A stretch of DNA of 64,000 nt. It comes from Laccaria trichodermophora. Taxonomy: Eukaryota > Basidiomycota > Agaricomycetes > Agaricales > Hydnangiaceae. The DNA lies in assembly GCA_018417955.1 (NCBI GenBank), contig JACTVC010000005.1, forward strand, positions 1 to 64,000, written 5' to 3'. Shown here in pieces: positions 33,359-44,939 of this stretch. Each line of letters begins with the position of its first letter. Position 1 is the first letter of the stretch. Made by a program: the position numbers and the translations under genes. Below the pieces are notes generated by a model that saw only the letters and a program-made list of their open reading frames with translations, was not told where the DNA came from and searched no databases.

Positions 33359-36300
33359 CTATATTCCATTTTGTCTATGCTGCCGTGGTAAAATACGGCC
33401 GCGTTTGCACAAACCATGCTCAAGCGATATTACATTGAATCCAATCAGGGACTTTTCTTCGTCATCCAGCTCTTCTGCCAGATATTGATTCAAATCCTGG
33501 AATGAATGGCATGTTACTTCTAGAGTCACGATTTTTCCTTGCAAACCAAGTTCAACAAGACCATTTCTGGCACCTTTGTTAAGCTCGTGAACCAGTTCAC
33601 CCCAGATTGATGGTGTTGGCATAGGGAAAAATTGACATTTTGCTTCTATAAAGTCTCCAAGGACCAGAAGTGCACACAGTAGACCTATATTGGGAAATCG
33701 CTTTTTTCCCATCCGATTGTTTCCAACCAACCAATCAAACATCTCCTTTGCATTATGGTTGGCCTTGATGAATGTTTCCCAGCCCTGTGATTCCTCCCAA
33801 TAAGTTTTAGCCACTTCAGTTGACCGGGCAGCTTGACTGGGACCATATGCCGACTTGTTTACAAAGTATCGTTCCTTGGTGGCTGGTTTTGATAAGTCTG
33901 ATCCTTTTGCCTTTTTTTTGCTTGTTTGGTAGAATGCATGCCATTCATCAAGGGAGTTAAACCATACAAGATCATCTTTTGCAAATGGCGATCCATAAAA
34001 TACCCCTCTAAACATCAATGCATTGAAGAGACCAACCCTTGTGCCAAGACGATCGGTGTTCCCATATATCACCTGAGAAGCTTTGATGGCAGTGGGGGCT
34101 TTCTGTCTGAAGGGTAGTAGACGATCGGGGGACCTTGCAACTCGGCGTAATATTGGATCAGGAGAATTCACATGAATGGAAAATCCATCTCTGACAAGTG
34201 GAATGAGATGCCGTAGATAGTCTAGGTAAACCTTCATTTGTTTGATCCGAATTTCAGATGGAGATGTCGTCAGTGGGCTCATTACTGCATTGGTTGTAAC
34301 GTGTAGGACATCTCCCATTTGATTGTGTATCTGTATATTTGTGGTCAGTCACATCTATTTATGATCATATTCTTTACTCACTTGTGGTTGAGTCGGTGGT
34401 GTTCTTTTATTCTTCTCTTCATTACCAAAGAAATCTTTCATCTGAGTGGTCAAGCCCTCTAATGCTTTATACTCGTCTGAGTGTGGGTCGACAAATGGAT
34501 GAATGTAATAACGTTCTTTGAATTGTTTGAGGGGATCGCCTGAAATATGTCGCCCTTCGGTTTTGTTGAGAATAACATTGAATGGGTCACGATATGCAGA
34601 CCACACAATATCCAGAAGAAGAACCGATATTTGAGTACGTGAGACTATTGTCTCCAAGAATTCATGTTGAATCTGCGCTCTTTTGTTGTTGGGGTAATTG
34701 AGCCATGCTCTAATGACATCATATGCAATATCTTGGGTCCTCTCCGCAACTACCGTGGAGTTGTAGCTGAATCTAGGCTTTTTGAATTTTGTAGAATGTT
34801 CTGGGAGTCCAGATATGAATTCGGAGGATTTCAAAGTAATCTGTGTTCCTGCACAATCTTTGGTGTTCAGCAGGTTCTCAATTTTCAGCATCAGTTTGTT
34901 GATCCAAGTGTCCTTTACTTGTCCTGACTGTGCACTATCAATCGCCTTCTTAACCCATTGGTGCAAGCTTAAAACTGTCCACATAGCAAGAGCACGGGAA
35001 ATACGTATTTCGAGATGATGGCCATCAATTATTTCAACAACTTGGTTGACATTGCGCCACATTTGAGGTATTGAAATCACCGCTTCGATAGAGTGTGGGT
35101 GTTTGAGAATCATCATTAAATTCTCATCAAGCGCCATGGTCGATTTGCCATAATCAATTGCGCGCGATGGCTTGTCATATTTAGGTTTTCCAAACTGAAA
35201 ATCTCGAAACGCCTTTGATATCTCTGACATATTAAGATGCCCAAATAAATCGCCGAGGTGATCATCTGTACAGGTATGTCATTAGCCAGAATTCTGATGT
35301 GTCCCCACTTTATTCAAATAACTCACAGTACAAGAAGTCATTGTCTTCCTTATCTTCATAGTCATCAGAGTCTGAGTTTATTGCAGCCAAACAATCCTCC
35401 TCGTCTTCATCCAATGGAGTTGGTACATAATCTTTGTCAAACAAATCATTTTCATCACCACTGTTGATAGATCCATCATTGGATTCCTCAGCCAGCAGCA
35501 AAGGTTCTCTTTGATCAAATCTATTTGCTCGAGTTCTTCCAACTTTGCGCATAGCTTCTCCATCATCATCATCTTCATACATGGCATCTCCATTATCACC
35601 GTACAAACAAGATGAAAGATTGTCGATAGCTCCATCCTCACATTCCTCAATTGGTGATAAAGATGTGCCTAGCTCAAATTCATAATCCTGGCTTGTTCCT
35701 TCATCATCATCATCTGATGAATGAGGAGAATGGAAGTCTGATGCTTGACTTTCTTCATCTTCATCTCCACCTTCTGAAGACGATCGTGATTGACCTCTCT
35801 TTTTGTATTTCGCAAAGTCATAGTCATCCAAAGAATCATCAGAGTCAAATGGATTCTGATGATTATGTAGGTCTTTCCAATGCGTTACGACTGGCTCCTC
35901 ATCATTATAAAGGACATCGACCATATCTGCCTCATCATTTACATGGTCAACATTCATTTGACATGTTTCTTCTGTATCTTCATCACTGCATTCCATGGCA
36001 CTGGAAGCTGGCATTTCATTCGATGATCCAGATACTTTAAATCATAAATTATTATATATTTATTATTTATCATTTTAATTGCATACCATGATTGTGGGTT
36101 TGTTGTTCCCTGAGAATATCTCCCATTGCATTATTGTACTTGAAAGTATCAAGCCAGGGTGGTTTTACAATAACAACTTCCATCAAATTGGGTCTAGCGG
36201 TTGGTTGCCTTGCATGTACAATGGATTGAGAATTATGGTTGTTAGATTTTGAACCTAGATACTGAGGTCATAATCATTCTTTGGTGTTTGATTAAAGTAT

Positions 36301-38814
36301 TCTCACCATGTCCTGTTGGTTCCATTCTACTTCCATATGTTGACAACGCTTCATAACTGTTGAGCATATAGGCCAAATCAACTTTGCCTTCAAAGTTTGT
36401 CAGGGGTGGTAAATAATTGATAGTTTTAAAATATATATTCACGTTTCTTGGGTTTATTGGCATTGTTGCTAGACCCAGCACTTGGTCGTTTATTGGCTTT
36501 ACATATAGATATTAAATGAGATTATCAAATATGTATATATGAAAAGTCATACCTTTTGTTACTCCTTTACCCTTTCCTCGTATTGGCTTTCCTGGGCCTT
36601 CATCAAATTGGTTTTGAAGTAAGTCAAAACCTGTGAGACCATTCTCGTCCAACTCAAACAATGAATACTGAGATGGAATAAATCTGCTTTGATTTTCAAG
36701 ATGGTTGAACCATCCATCCCATCGTCCACGTCTGTGAACTTTGACTTGTTCATCAAGAATCTGACTATTGAATGTGGTTATATGATGTGGTGAAGATGTG
36801 GATGGTTTGGAAGGTTGTGTAGTTGATGGTTCGGAAGGTTGTGTAGTTGATGGTTCAGAAGGTTGTGTAGTTGATGGTTCAGTTTGTTCACCATTTGAAT
36901 CCACCTCAGCACTGAGGGGTGTATCATCGCAGACACATGACGGCACATCTACACCCCATGTTGATGAATCTTCGCAAGGTGTATCAACAACAATCCCATC
37001 CTCAGCACCCACCCAAGGGCCTAAGGAATACCGCTTCCCATCATTATCAATGAATGAGAATGCACTCAAAAATGTTGTGGAGTCTATGCGAGCTCCAAGT
37101 GTTCGAGAAAGTTGACCAAGCAGAAAAGCGCAAAGCTGCAGTAGCGAGCGCACAAAAAAACGGAAAAGAGATTTTCTTTCCATTATGACAATACCATCAG
37201 ACGCCCAATTTGCATAGTTCGAGGTAGGTGGCCGCTGTGGATTCCTATAAAAATATTATTCTTGATATGTCTCTCATAGTAATAGAAATTTCTTACATTT
37301 GTGAAGTGATCTCTGGCCCAAGCATCAACAGACCATCTTGTTGAGCTCGTCCAGGTAATGATGCCAGAGGATATATGTAGGCACCTGCAGCAGATATCAT
37401 AGATTTTGGTGGGTAGCAAACAGTCATACAATGAATTGCATCATCTGCAGGTTCTACGCCCCGAGGCGCAATTGGTGGTGTTCCACCATGTTTCCGTAAA
37501 CCAGAGAAGCACATGACAAATAGTGATTCCAATACAAAATAGCACCCCAACCCTAGAAGATGAAACCGTCCAGGTTCGTATCCTTCTGGCAACCGTGAAT
37601 TCGCCACCATGCATGTGCATGAGCCTCCAGAATCACACTTATCGGTGTGTCCTATTCCAAAACCACCCATCCCGGGTAACCCTTCATCTGTGTCACAATA
37701 AGTTGACTAGTTATCATTGGTTTTATGAAAAAGCTTTGTCCTACCTTCGCATTCTTCTTGCCTGACTGCAGGAGCCAAATTAATTTGATGAGCGGGTGTT
37801 ATAATATTTTCATCGGAGCCCACCTGAGGCATATTCGTAACCTCCGCATTCAAAGTGACCGCCTCGATATATTTTTTTGGTGCAAACATCTTCAAGGATT
37901 CCATAGCAACTTGCCCATGTATCTTGTATAGGCTTAACGAAAAAGAACAACATATAACCAAATAGTCACTCACTTTGACAGATCGCTTCCGACCAATGAG
38001 GTCATCGCTCCATTCAGATTCCTCCCCATCCGTATAAATTTTCCCTTGCGCCGTTGGACCTACTAAGCCCCTGCTATGTTGATGGGTACATGTTGTCGAG
38101 TAGCAACGAGTTCCCTTAACACCCTTGACGCCGGTGCGTTCAATTGCTGCGCCTCCAATGTACTCGCCTTTGTCATTTTTGGTTGGCAGATTTCGTGTCA
38201 TTTCTTCCGGTTTCCCGAGTATAATCTGTTGTACAGCATATAATTCTTCAACATATGATGGATTTAGAAGACGTTTGCTAACAAAACATTAATATGAGTT
38301 TTATTCATCGTGTTGACAATAATACAATTTCAACTTACCCCGCAAAACCCCAGCAATTGACAACATCATACTCCGGCATCTGAAGGCCGGTGTCGGGATG
38401 CCGTGGGCAGTTTAGAGCCCGAGCGTAGATCACCGTTCCATCCCCCAAATGAAGGAGACCTGTGATATTTGGTATCAAATTTTAACATGAGTATATTATA
38501 CAGAATAAACTTGGAGGTAACTTGCCATGCTCATCCATGTAAGCATCTGGGCCCAAAGGAATACCTAAAGTATCCTCCCAGTCCGCCAATTTTTTCATCG
38601 CAGCAGGGTCTGTATCTATCACGTAAACTAATATACGCTTGACCGCCTGTGTATTGTGCACAAGCGGATGCGAAGAGACTTCATAGAGATAAGGAAAGCG
38701 ATCATCATGGCGTTTGTCATAGACAAGACGGCCGTTATCTACAACAAAACGTTTATCCTTGGGACCATCGGCCCGCATGTATTCTGTTTTGTCCGGCGGA
38801 TAGAGCTTCGGCAT
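33359..38814 (-). CDS. Large multi-exon gene with possible 2OG-Fe(II) dioxygenase core
   Basis: One gene read leftward from ATG 38814 (MPKLYPPDKTEYM) to the stop at 33359. Splice-consistent junctions include the one near 34320-34380 (frame continues ...IHNQMGDVL) and the one near 35270-35330 (...DDHLGDLFGHLNM). At least eight introns are likely. Residues GHTDKCD (codons near 37650) and, about 53 residues later, GLRKHGGTPP (near 37490) match an HxD...H metal-binding spacing. With FHLLGLGCYF between them, this resembles TET/JBP-type 2OG-Fe(II) dioxygenases, which are expanded in Agaricomycetes. After this come a TTQPSEPS repeat (36801-36884), an acidic region (about 35700-35860), and two long conserved-looking exons (35230-34355, 34318-33359) I do not recognise. 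It is convergent with the AT-hook gene. The dioxygenase call rests on short motifs only. Confidence 0.6.
36801..36884 (-). repeat. 24-bp in-frame tandem repeat (TTQPSEPS)
   Basis: Three to four copies of a 24-bp unit (gatggttcggaaggttgtgt, agtt on the + strand) within the large gene encode a Ser/Thr/Pro/Gln linker on the minus strand. Because it is a multiple of three, copy-number change keeps the frame. Confidence 0.8.
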
Positions 38815-39057
38815 CTAATTTGGATATTTAGTTGATAGCACACATAAGACATGACCCACTCATGATGAAAGGAAAGGTAACGTCACAGTGTCCAGGTGGG
38901 GGAAAGGAAGAAAGGGCGGGGGAAAGAAAAGACGCCATCTGATGCGAAGGGTCTGCCCTAAAGATCTCACAAACAACGGTAAAGGCAAATTTCCAAGGCG
39001 AGGAAAATCCGAGATCCCATCAAGGGTCTCAGAGATTCGTTGCTTCGGTGCCTTGGA

Positions 39058-39109
39058 ATGACGCACGAACATTTCCCATCAATGCGATCGGGAAACGTTC
39101 GTGCATCAT
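39058..39109. repeat. 53-bp hairpin module, copy 3
   Basis: Arms begin ATGACGCACGAAC and end GTTCGTGCATCAT around a spacer with a GATC core; one arm has a single change relative to the other copies. The flanks (gtgccttgga, gaaggcacga) extend the inverted repeat imperfectly. Confidence 0.7.
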
Positions 39110-39573
39110 CGAAGGCACGAGAAGCCATGAACGATGACAATTTGTTTGTTTATTTCACTCGCTCTACCAAACAAAGCTAACTCTCCTTCCTTTCCACCCT
39201 ACCATCCTCTTTCCCCGTCGCCCCCATTCCTGTCCGCCCACCGAGTGCCAGAACAACGGGGACGACGACCACAACCACGACACAGCAACACCACCCAACA
39301 ACGTCCACGACGACCCAAAAGCGAACGGCAACAACCACCAAGAAACAGGCGCGTAGAACCCGAATACGCCAGCTGCCACACGAGACGACGAGATGATGGG
39401 ACGACGTGGCGACGAAGCTACGAGGCGAGGACGTGACATGGCAACGGGCGACGAGATGACGACGAACAACGATGAGCCTGGCTATTTGTCGTTGTCGTTC
39501 GTCATATTTCCTTATTTCGTGAGTCTGTCCCCCCTCAACTGCATGGGTGACCTTGCTGAACACGAGTTCCAGG

Positions 39574-39609
39574 TGCCACGTCGCCATGAGCGCTCATGGC
39601 GACGTGGCA
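39574..39609. repeat. Perfect 36-nt palindrome, no loop
   Basis: Arms TGCCACGTCGCCATGAGC and its exact inverse meet at the centre between 39591 and 39592. Related cacggcgatg blocks occur in the tandem repeats at 51050-51400. Confidence 0.85.
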
Positions 39610-39879
39610 ACCAGATTTGATGTCGTCAACTCGTCAACGTTGTCAACGCCGTCAACGTTGTCAATGCCATCAACGCCGCCATCAACCTCGTCTCTCACCA
39701 CAGGCTTGGCAAGCTTTACCCCTGGGAGGTGCGTGTATTCTTGTTTTTATCGATTGAACTTACCTACTCACTGATTAGTTTGAATAGATGAGTAGAATCT
39801 GCACTTGCAGTTCTCCCCCAACGGCCTCAATGCCCTCAATGCCCCCGCATACTGCGCCGGAGTAAATCCAGTATTTTCA

Positions 39880-40280
39880 CTAGTGGGCACCACTAGTTAT
39901 CATAACTTATAGTCAATTGCCTGCACAGTCATTTATTTGCAGCCAAGTAAAAATATGAAATGAAATGGCTAGGCAAATGAAATGATATGTGTCTTATTTC
40001 ATTCTGCCTACCTTATGTCATTCAACTTGGGATCCTGTCATTCTTCCCTAGGACTATTTATCATTTCTTCTCTAGGGCGATATTTTTGATATTTCATTAT
40101 TCCCCAGGGCTATATATCATTGCTTCCCAGAGTGATATTTATGATATTTCATTCTTCCCCAGAGGTCTATATCATTGGTTGTCTAGGGCGATATTTTTGA
40201 TATTTCATTGTTTTGCAGGGCTATATATCATTGGTTGCCTAGGGCGATATTTTTGGTATTTCATTGTTCCTCAGGGCTAT
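39880..40280 (+). repeat. Left segment of fold-back element X
   Basis: Nearly identical to 51580-51958: the shared run starts tgcctgcacagtcatt and includes ~60-bp repeats with ctagggcgatatttttgat and cagggctatatatcattg. At 40280 it is cut by element E2; its continuation (atttttggtccagg) is found at 54180 reading leftward. The outer end carries the self-complementary AGTGGTGGGCACCACT-like sequence also seen near 51560. Confidence 0.75.
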
Positions 40281-40639
40281 TACGAGTCCTCTGAGTTTAC
40301 GAAGAGACTCGTTTATTCCCCAGGATCTCAAGACTTTTTTCAGCGCGGTAACGCTGAAATTTGACTTTCTCCCACGAAAGTGATTTCTTCCCACGATCAG
40401 CTGTCTGCTTAGCATTGACGGCTTTGCTAGTTTACTTTACTATTCCTTACCTATCACTTGCTTTTAGTCCTATACAAGTTGTCATTAATGTAGGTGGTAG
40501 CTGAGGTACTGCCCTATTTGGCTGTCAGACTCTAACATATGAATATATTGCCTCTATTTCACATTTATGTAACAATAGTTCTTTATGTTGAAGATATAAT
40601 GATTAAGGACATGACAATTTTTGTGGCATATTTTTAGGA

Positions 40640-42440
40640 AGTGTGTGGGTATCCGAACAAGCCCTCGATCACAGAAAATGGGGCATATTGAGGCCCTGGG
40701 GAGTTGTGAGCATATGGGCAAAAAAGCGAAAATACACACTGACCTAGCTCCACGAGACCTCAACCGTTTTGTAAGCGGTTTTGGGGAGCGTCTTCACGGA
40801 GTGTGGGGGTATCCAAACGAACCCTCGACCATGGAAAACGAAGCAGATTGAGGCCCTGGGGAGTTTTGAGCAGATAGGCAAAAAAGCGAAAATACACACT
40901 CACCTAGCTCCACGAGACCTCAACCGTTTTATAAGTGGTTTTGGGGAGCGTCTTCACGGAGTGTGGGGGTAACCGAACGAGTGCTTGATCACAAAAATCG
41001 AAGCAGATTGAGGTCCTGGGAAGTTGTCAGCACAAGGGGAAAAGGAGCGAAAAGACAAACTTACCTAGCTCCATGAGACCTCAACCGTTTGGTACGCGGT
41101 TTTCGGGAGCGTCTTCACGGAGTGTAGGGGTATCTGATTGAGTACTCGATCGCAGAAATTGAAGCAGATTGAGGTCCTGGGGAGTTGTGAGCATAAGGGC
41201 AAAAGAGCGAAAATAGAAACTGACCTAGCTCCACGAGACCTTAACCATTTCGTAAGCTGTTTTGGGGAGCGTTTTAGCGGAGTGTAAGGGTATCCGAACG
41301 AGTCCTCGATCGCGAAAATCGAAGCAGATTGAGGTTCTGGGGAGTTGTGAGCACAAGGGCAAAAAAGCGATAATAGAAACTGACCTAGCTCCACGAGACC
41401 TTAACCATTTCGTAAGCTGTTTTGGGGAGCGTTTTAGCGGAGTGTAAGGGTATCCGAACGAGTCCTCGATCGCGAAAATCGAAGCAGATTGAGGTTCTGG
41501 GGAGTTGTGAGCATAAGGGCAAAAAAGCGATAATAGAAACTGACCTAGCTCCACAAGACCTCAACCGTTTTGTAAGCGGTTTGGGGGAGCATCTTAGCGG
41601 AGTGTAGGGGTATCCGAACGAGTCCTTGATCACAAAAATCGGCGCAGATTGAGGTTCTGGGGAGTTGTGAGCACAAGGGCAAAAAAGCGATAATAGAAAC
41701 TACCTAGCTCCACGAGACCTTAACCAGTTTGTAAGCGGTTTTTGGGAGCGTCTTAGCGGAGTGTAGGGGTATCCGAACGAGTCCTTGATCACAAAAATCG
41801 ACCCAGATTGAGGTTCTGGGGAGTTGTGAGCACAAGGGCAAAAAAGCGGTAATAGAAACTGACCTAGCTCCACGAGACCTTAACCGTTTTGTAAGCGGTT
41901 TGGGGGAGCGTCTTAGCGGAGTGTAGGGGTATCCGAACGAGCCCTTGATCACAAAAATCGACCCAGATTGAGGTTCTGGGGAGTTGTGAACACAAGGGCA
42001 AAAAAGCGATAATAGAAACTCACCTAGCTCCACGAGACCTTAACCATTTTGTAAGCTGTTTTGGGGAGCGTCTTAGCGGAGTGTAGGGGTATCCGAACAA
42101 GTCCTCGATCGCAAAAATCGAAGCAGATTGAGGTTCTGGGGAGTTGTGAGCATAAGGGCAAAAAAGCGATAATAGAAACTGACCTAGCTCCACAAGACCT
42201 CAACCGTTTTGTAAGCGGTTTGGGGGAGCGTCTTAGCGGAGTGTAGGGGTATCCGAACGAGCCCTTGATCACAAAAATCGGCGCAGATTGAGGTTCTGGG
42301 GAGTTGTGAGCATAAGGGCAAAAAAGCGCAAATGGAAACTGACCTAGCTCCCCGCAACCTCAACCGTTTTGTAAACGGTTTTTGGGAGCATCTTCACAGA
42401 GTGTGGGGCTATCCAAGCGAGCTCAAGATCATGAAAATCG
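40640..42440 (+). repeat. ~160-bp tandem array, about 11 units
   Basis: The anchor ACCTAGCTCCACGAGACC occurs at about 40742, 40902, 41063, 41223, 41383, 41543, 41702, 41862, 42022, 42182 and 42342. Spacing is 159-161 bp. Each unit also has a weak dyad (AACCG...CGGTT). Neighbouring units are more alike in blocks, suggesting unequal exchange. The open frames of 60-110 codons here repeat with the array and are not genes. Confidence 0.9.
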
Positions 42441-42469
42441 AAGCCGCGTTGACAGAGAACTTTCATTGT

Positions 42470-42931
42470 GTTTGGACTAGCCAAGACGGCAATGTACCAT
42501 TCCACCAACAAACTACACACAGCCACATGAGCAAGAGTCAAGACACACATTACAAGTTGACCAGATCCCCACCCAAATGAAATATTGCTGTGAGATGAAT
42601 ATGGTAGACATGTGGCACTCGAATTGTTTGGACTGGCCAAGACAATGACAAGCATGCAAAGGAAACAGACAAGATGTGGTAGATAGATACATTGCACAAA
42701 TCGTTTGGACTGGCCAAGACAACAAAGAGTGCAAGACAGCAAAGCAAACAGCACACCACCTGCTTTGGATGTGGCATTATGTGTGTCGCGTTTGGATTGT
42801 TCAAGACGATGACCATGCTAATGTGGCATCACAGAATACTCTGTGTTGTGTTTGGATTAACCAAGACGACAACAACACAATGGATGTGGCATCACAGAAT
42901 GCTCTGTGTCATGTTTGGATTGACCAAGACG
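42470..42931 (+). promoter_or_regulatory. Six dyad motifs in E2
   Basis: Copies at 42470-42488, 42626-42644, 42703-42721, 42790-42808, 42850-42868 and 42913-42931, all forward. The outer halves (GTTTGGA and CAAGAC) are constant. The five central bases vary (actag, actgg, attgt, attaa, attga), so TTGG-N5-CCAA is kept in all but one, where the right half reads TCAA. Confidence 0.65.
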
Positions 42932-42987
42932 ATGACAACAGGGTTTGTACTTAGCAAGCAGAAGTTGACGTTGAGTCTTCGGAAGTA

Positions 42988-43065
42988 TCCGAAAATGACG
43001 TACTTCCCTTGCGGGCTACCTTTGATTTTGAAGGTAGCCCGCAAGGGAAGTACGTCATTTTCGGA
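42988..43065. repeat. Perfect 35-bp-arm hairpin with 8-nt loop
   Basis: Arms 42988-43022 and 43031-43065 are exact inverses and the loop is TGATTTTG. The arms contain ATGACGTACTTCCC. The mirror copy in E3 is at 56055-56132. Short further pairing (cggaa/ttccg) continues outward. Confidence 0.88.
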
Positions 43066-43129
43066 GATTTCCGATGCTTACAAATCCAGCCTATACACAT
43101 TATATTAGCTGTAAAGGGCTTGCTGCTTG

Positions 43130-44700
43130 CGACAATGAGCTTAGGGTGTTGCTCACTGTTGGTGGCGAGGTCGGGGGTCGTTTTCAGGGTCCAGGGCGCA
43201 TTTCTAAATAAGGAAATGTGCGCATTTTCAGATGTAAAATAGCAATAAATTAGCAGAAAAATCACCAAAATCACAAAAAATTGAGGGTAGTCTGGTAATG
43301 ATGTTGGAGGTTGTTTTCAGGGTTCAGGGCACATTTCTAAATAAGGAAATGTGCGCATTTCCAGATGTAAAACAGCAATAAAATAGCAGAAAAATCACAA
43401 AAATCACAAAAAATTGAGGGTAGTCTGGTAATGATGTTGGAGTTTGTTTTCAGGGTTCAGGGCACATTTCTAAATAAGGAAATGTGTGCATTTTCAGATG
43501 TAAAATAGCAATAAAATAGCAGAAAAATCAGAAAAAAATTGAGGGTGCTGCTTACTGCTGGTAATGATGTTGGAGGTTGTTTTCAGGGTCCAGGGTATAT
43601 TTCCAAATATGGTAATATAGCCAACAATAGCCAGAAAATCAGAAAAAAAAATGGAGGATAGTGGTGATAACCTTGGGTAATGTTGTCAAGGTTCAGAGGC
43701 TATTCTCATCATGGTAATATAACCAGAGATAGCTAGAAAATAGCCAGAAAATCAGAAAGAAATGAGGGATGGTGCTTATTGCCAGTGATAACCTTGGGTA
43801 ACATTGTCAGAGTCCAGAGTCTAGTTCCAAATAGAGTAATATAGACCCAAAAATAGCCAGAAAATAGCTAGAAAATCAGAAAAAAATGGTGGATGGTGCC
43901 CACTGCAGTGATAACATTGGGTAATCTTGTCAGGGTCTAGTTCTATATATGGTAATATATCCAAAAAAAAGCCAGAAAACTGTTATAAAATCAGAAAGAA
44001 ATGGAGGATGGTGCTTAGATATCATTGGGTAACATTGTCAGGGTCCAGAGTCTAGTTCCAAATATGGTAATTAGCCAGAAAATGGGCAAAAAATCAGAAA
44101 AAAATGGTGGATGGTGCTCATTGCTGCGATAATGTTTGGTAATGTTGTCAGGGTCAAGGGTCCAGCTCCAAATATGGTAATAGATCCAAAAATTGCTGGA
44201 ATATAGTGGAAAATTTGAAAAAAAAAAAAAGTTTGAATGGTATGTAGAATGTCAGGCACTACCTTCAGAGTCCATACCAAAAAAGAAAATATCATCTACT
44301 TTGACCAAAAACTGGAGAAAACCAAGCAAATAATAACTTTGTCTATTACGGCCTATTGGTAATGGGATGATGGGATGATTGTCACATGATCAGTTACCAA
44401 AAATAGTCAACAAATGGAAGTTGTAGCCCTACACTGAAAGTGCTCCTGTTGTAGAGATAATCTAACTTTGTAGTCTATGTCTGACATCTGCAGTCTTTTA
44501 TTGTATATTAGTAAACTTTGTAGTATAAGTTTGCTAAAGTGTTCAGGGTATAGAGCAGACATCCAAATATGGTAATCCATTAAAAATAGTCATAAAATCT
44601 GTGAAGATTGAAGGATGGTGCTTATTGTTAGTAATGATGTTGGGTAACAGTTTCAAGCTCTAGGGTAGATTTCCAAATATGGTAATCTACCTGCATATAA
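43130..44700 (+). repeat. ~120-bp degenerate tandem repeats of E2
   Basis: Units contain gatgttggaggttgttttca, gggtccaggg, catttctaaataaggaaatg or aaatatggtaatata, and agcagaaaaatca. They are the same family as 26520-27240 in E1. No gene is seen; the rest of the element to 44939 also lacks coding capacity. Confidence 0.8.
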
Positions 44701-44939
44701 TGAGAAAATAAGAAAAAAATAAGAAAATCATAGAAATGTTTTTTATTGATGGTGATGATGCTGGGGTAATTTGTTTAGAATCCAGAAGAAGACTTATATA
44801 GGAAGATTTACTGGTTTGTGATAAAAATGTACCCAGAAAGACAGAAAAAAAGGAGAAAAAGTAGAAATTGGTTTCTATTGCCTTGGCAAAAAAAGGAGGA
44901 CTCGTTTCTGCCATGCTTGCAATGGCCTCTAACACAAGT

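Larger units (their letters stand above)
38815..39880. other. Gene-free region with hairpins and GTCAACG-type minisatellite
   Basis: No convincing gene; the open frames at 39134-39774 are low-complexity shadows of Pro/Arg/Thr-rich repeats. It contains the third 53-bp hairpin copy (39058-39109), a perfect 36-nt palindrome without loop (39574-39609), and a run of GTCAACG/GCCGTCAACG units near 39625-39700. These units are inverted relative to similar ones at 51125-51540. Confidence 0.6.
40281..44939 (+). mobile_element. Non-autonomous Helitron/Helentron-like element E2 (4659 bp)
   Basis: It starts TACGAGTCCTCTGAG and ends with the GCCAT/ATGGC hairpin and ACACAAGT. It contains, in order, a ~160-bp tandem array, six dyad motifs, a 35-bp-arm hairpin and degenerate ~120-bp repeats. 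It has the same length as E3 (54181-58839, reverse strand), and translated frames differ at one visible position (41989, g to a). Left flank is element X, right flank is the H2 pseudogene. Because the two flanks belong to different original sites, E2 is a recombinant of two insertions. Confidence 0.88.

Noticed and set aside
39134..39774. Pro/Arg/Thr-rich ORFs
   Set aside because: Overlapping frames on both strands in simple-sequence DNA rich in cgacga and ccacca; no evidence of coding.
40621..42580. Family of small proteins (MGSVLAEC..., MELGQFLLSLF...)
   Set aside because: Every copy coincides with one ~160-bp unit, both strands are equally open, and no start context or motif is visible.
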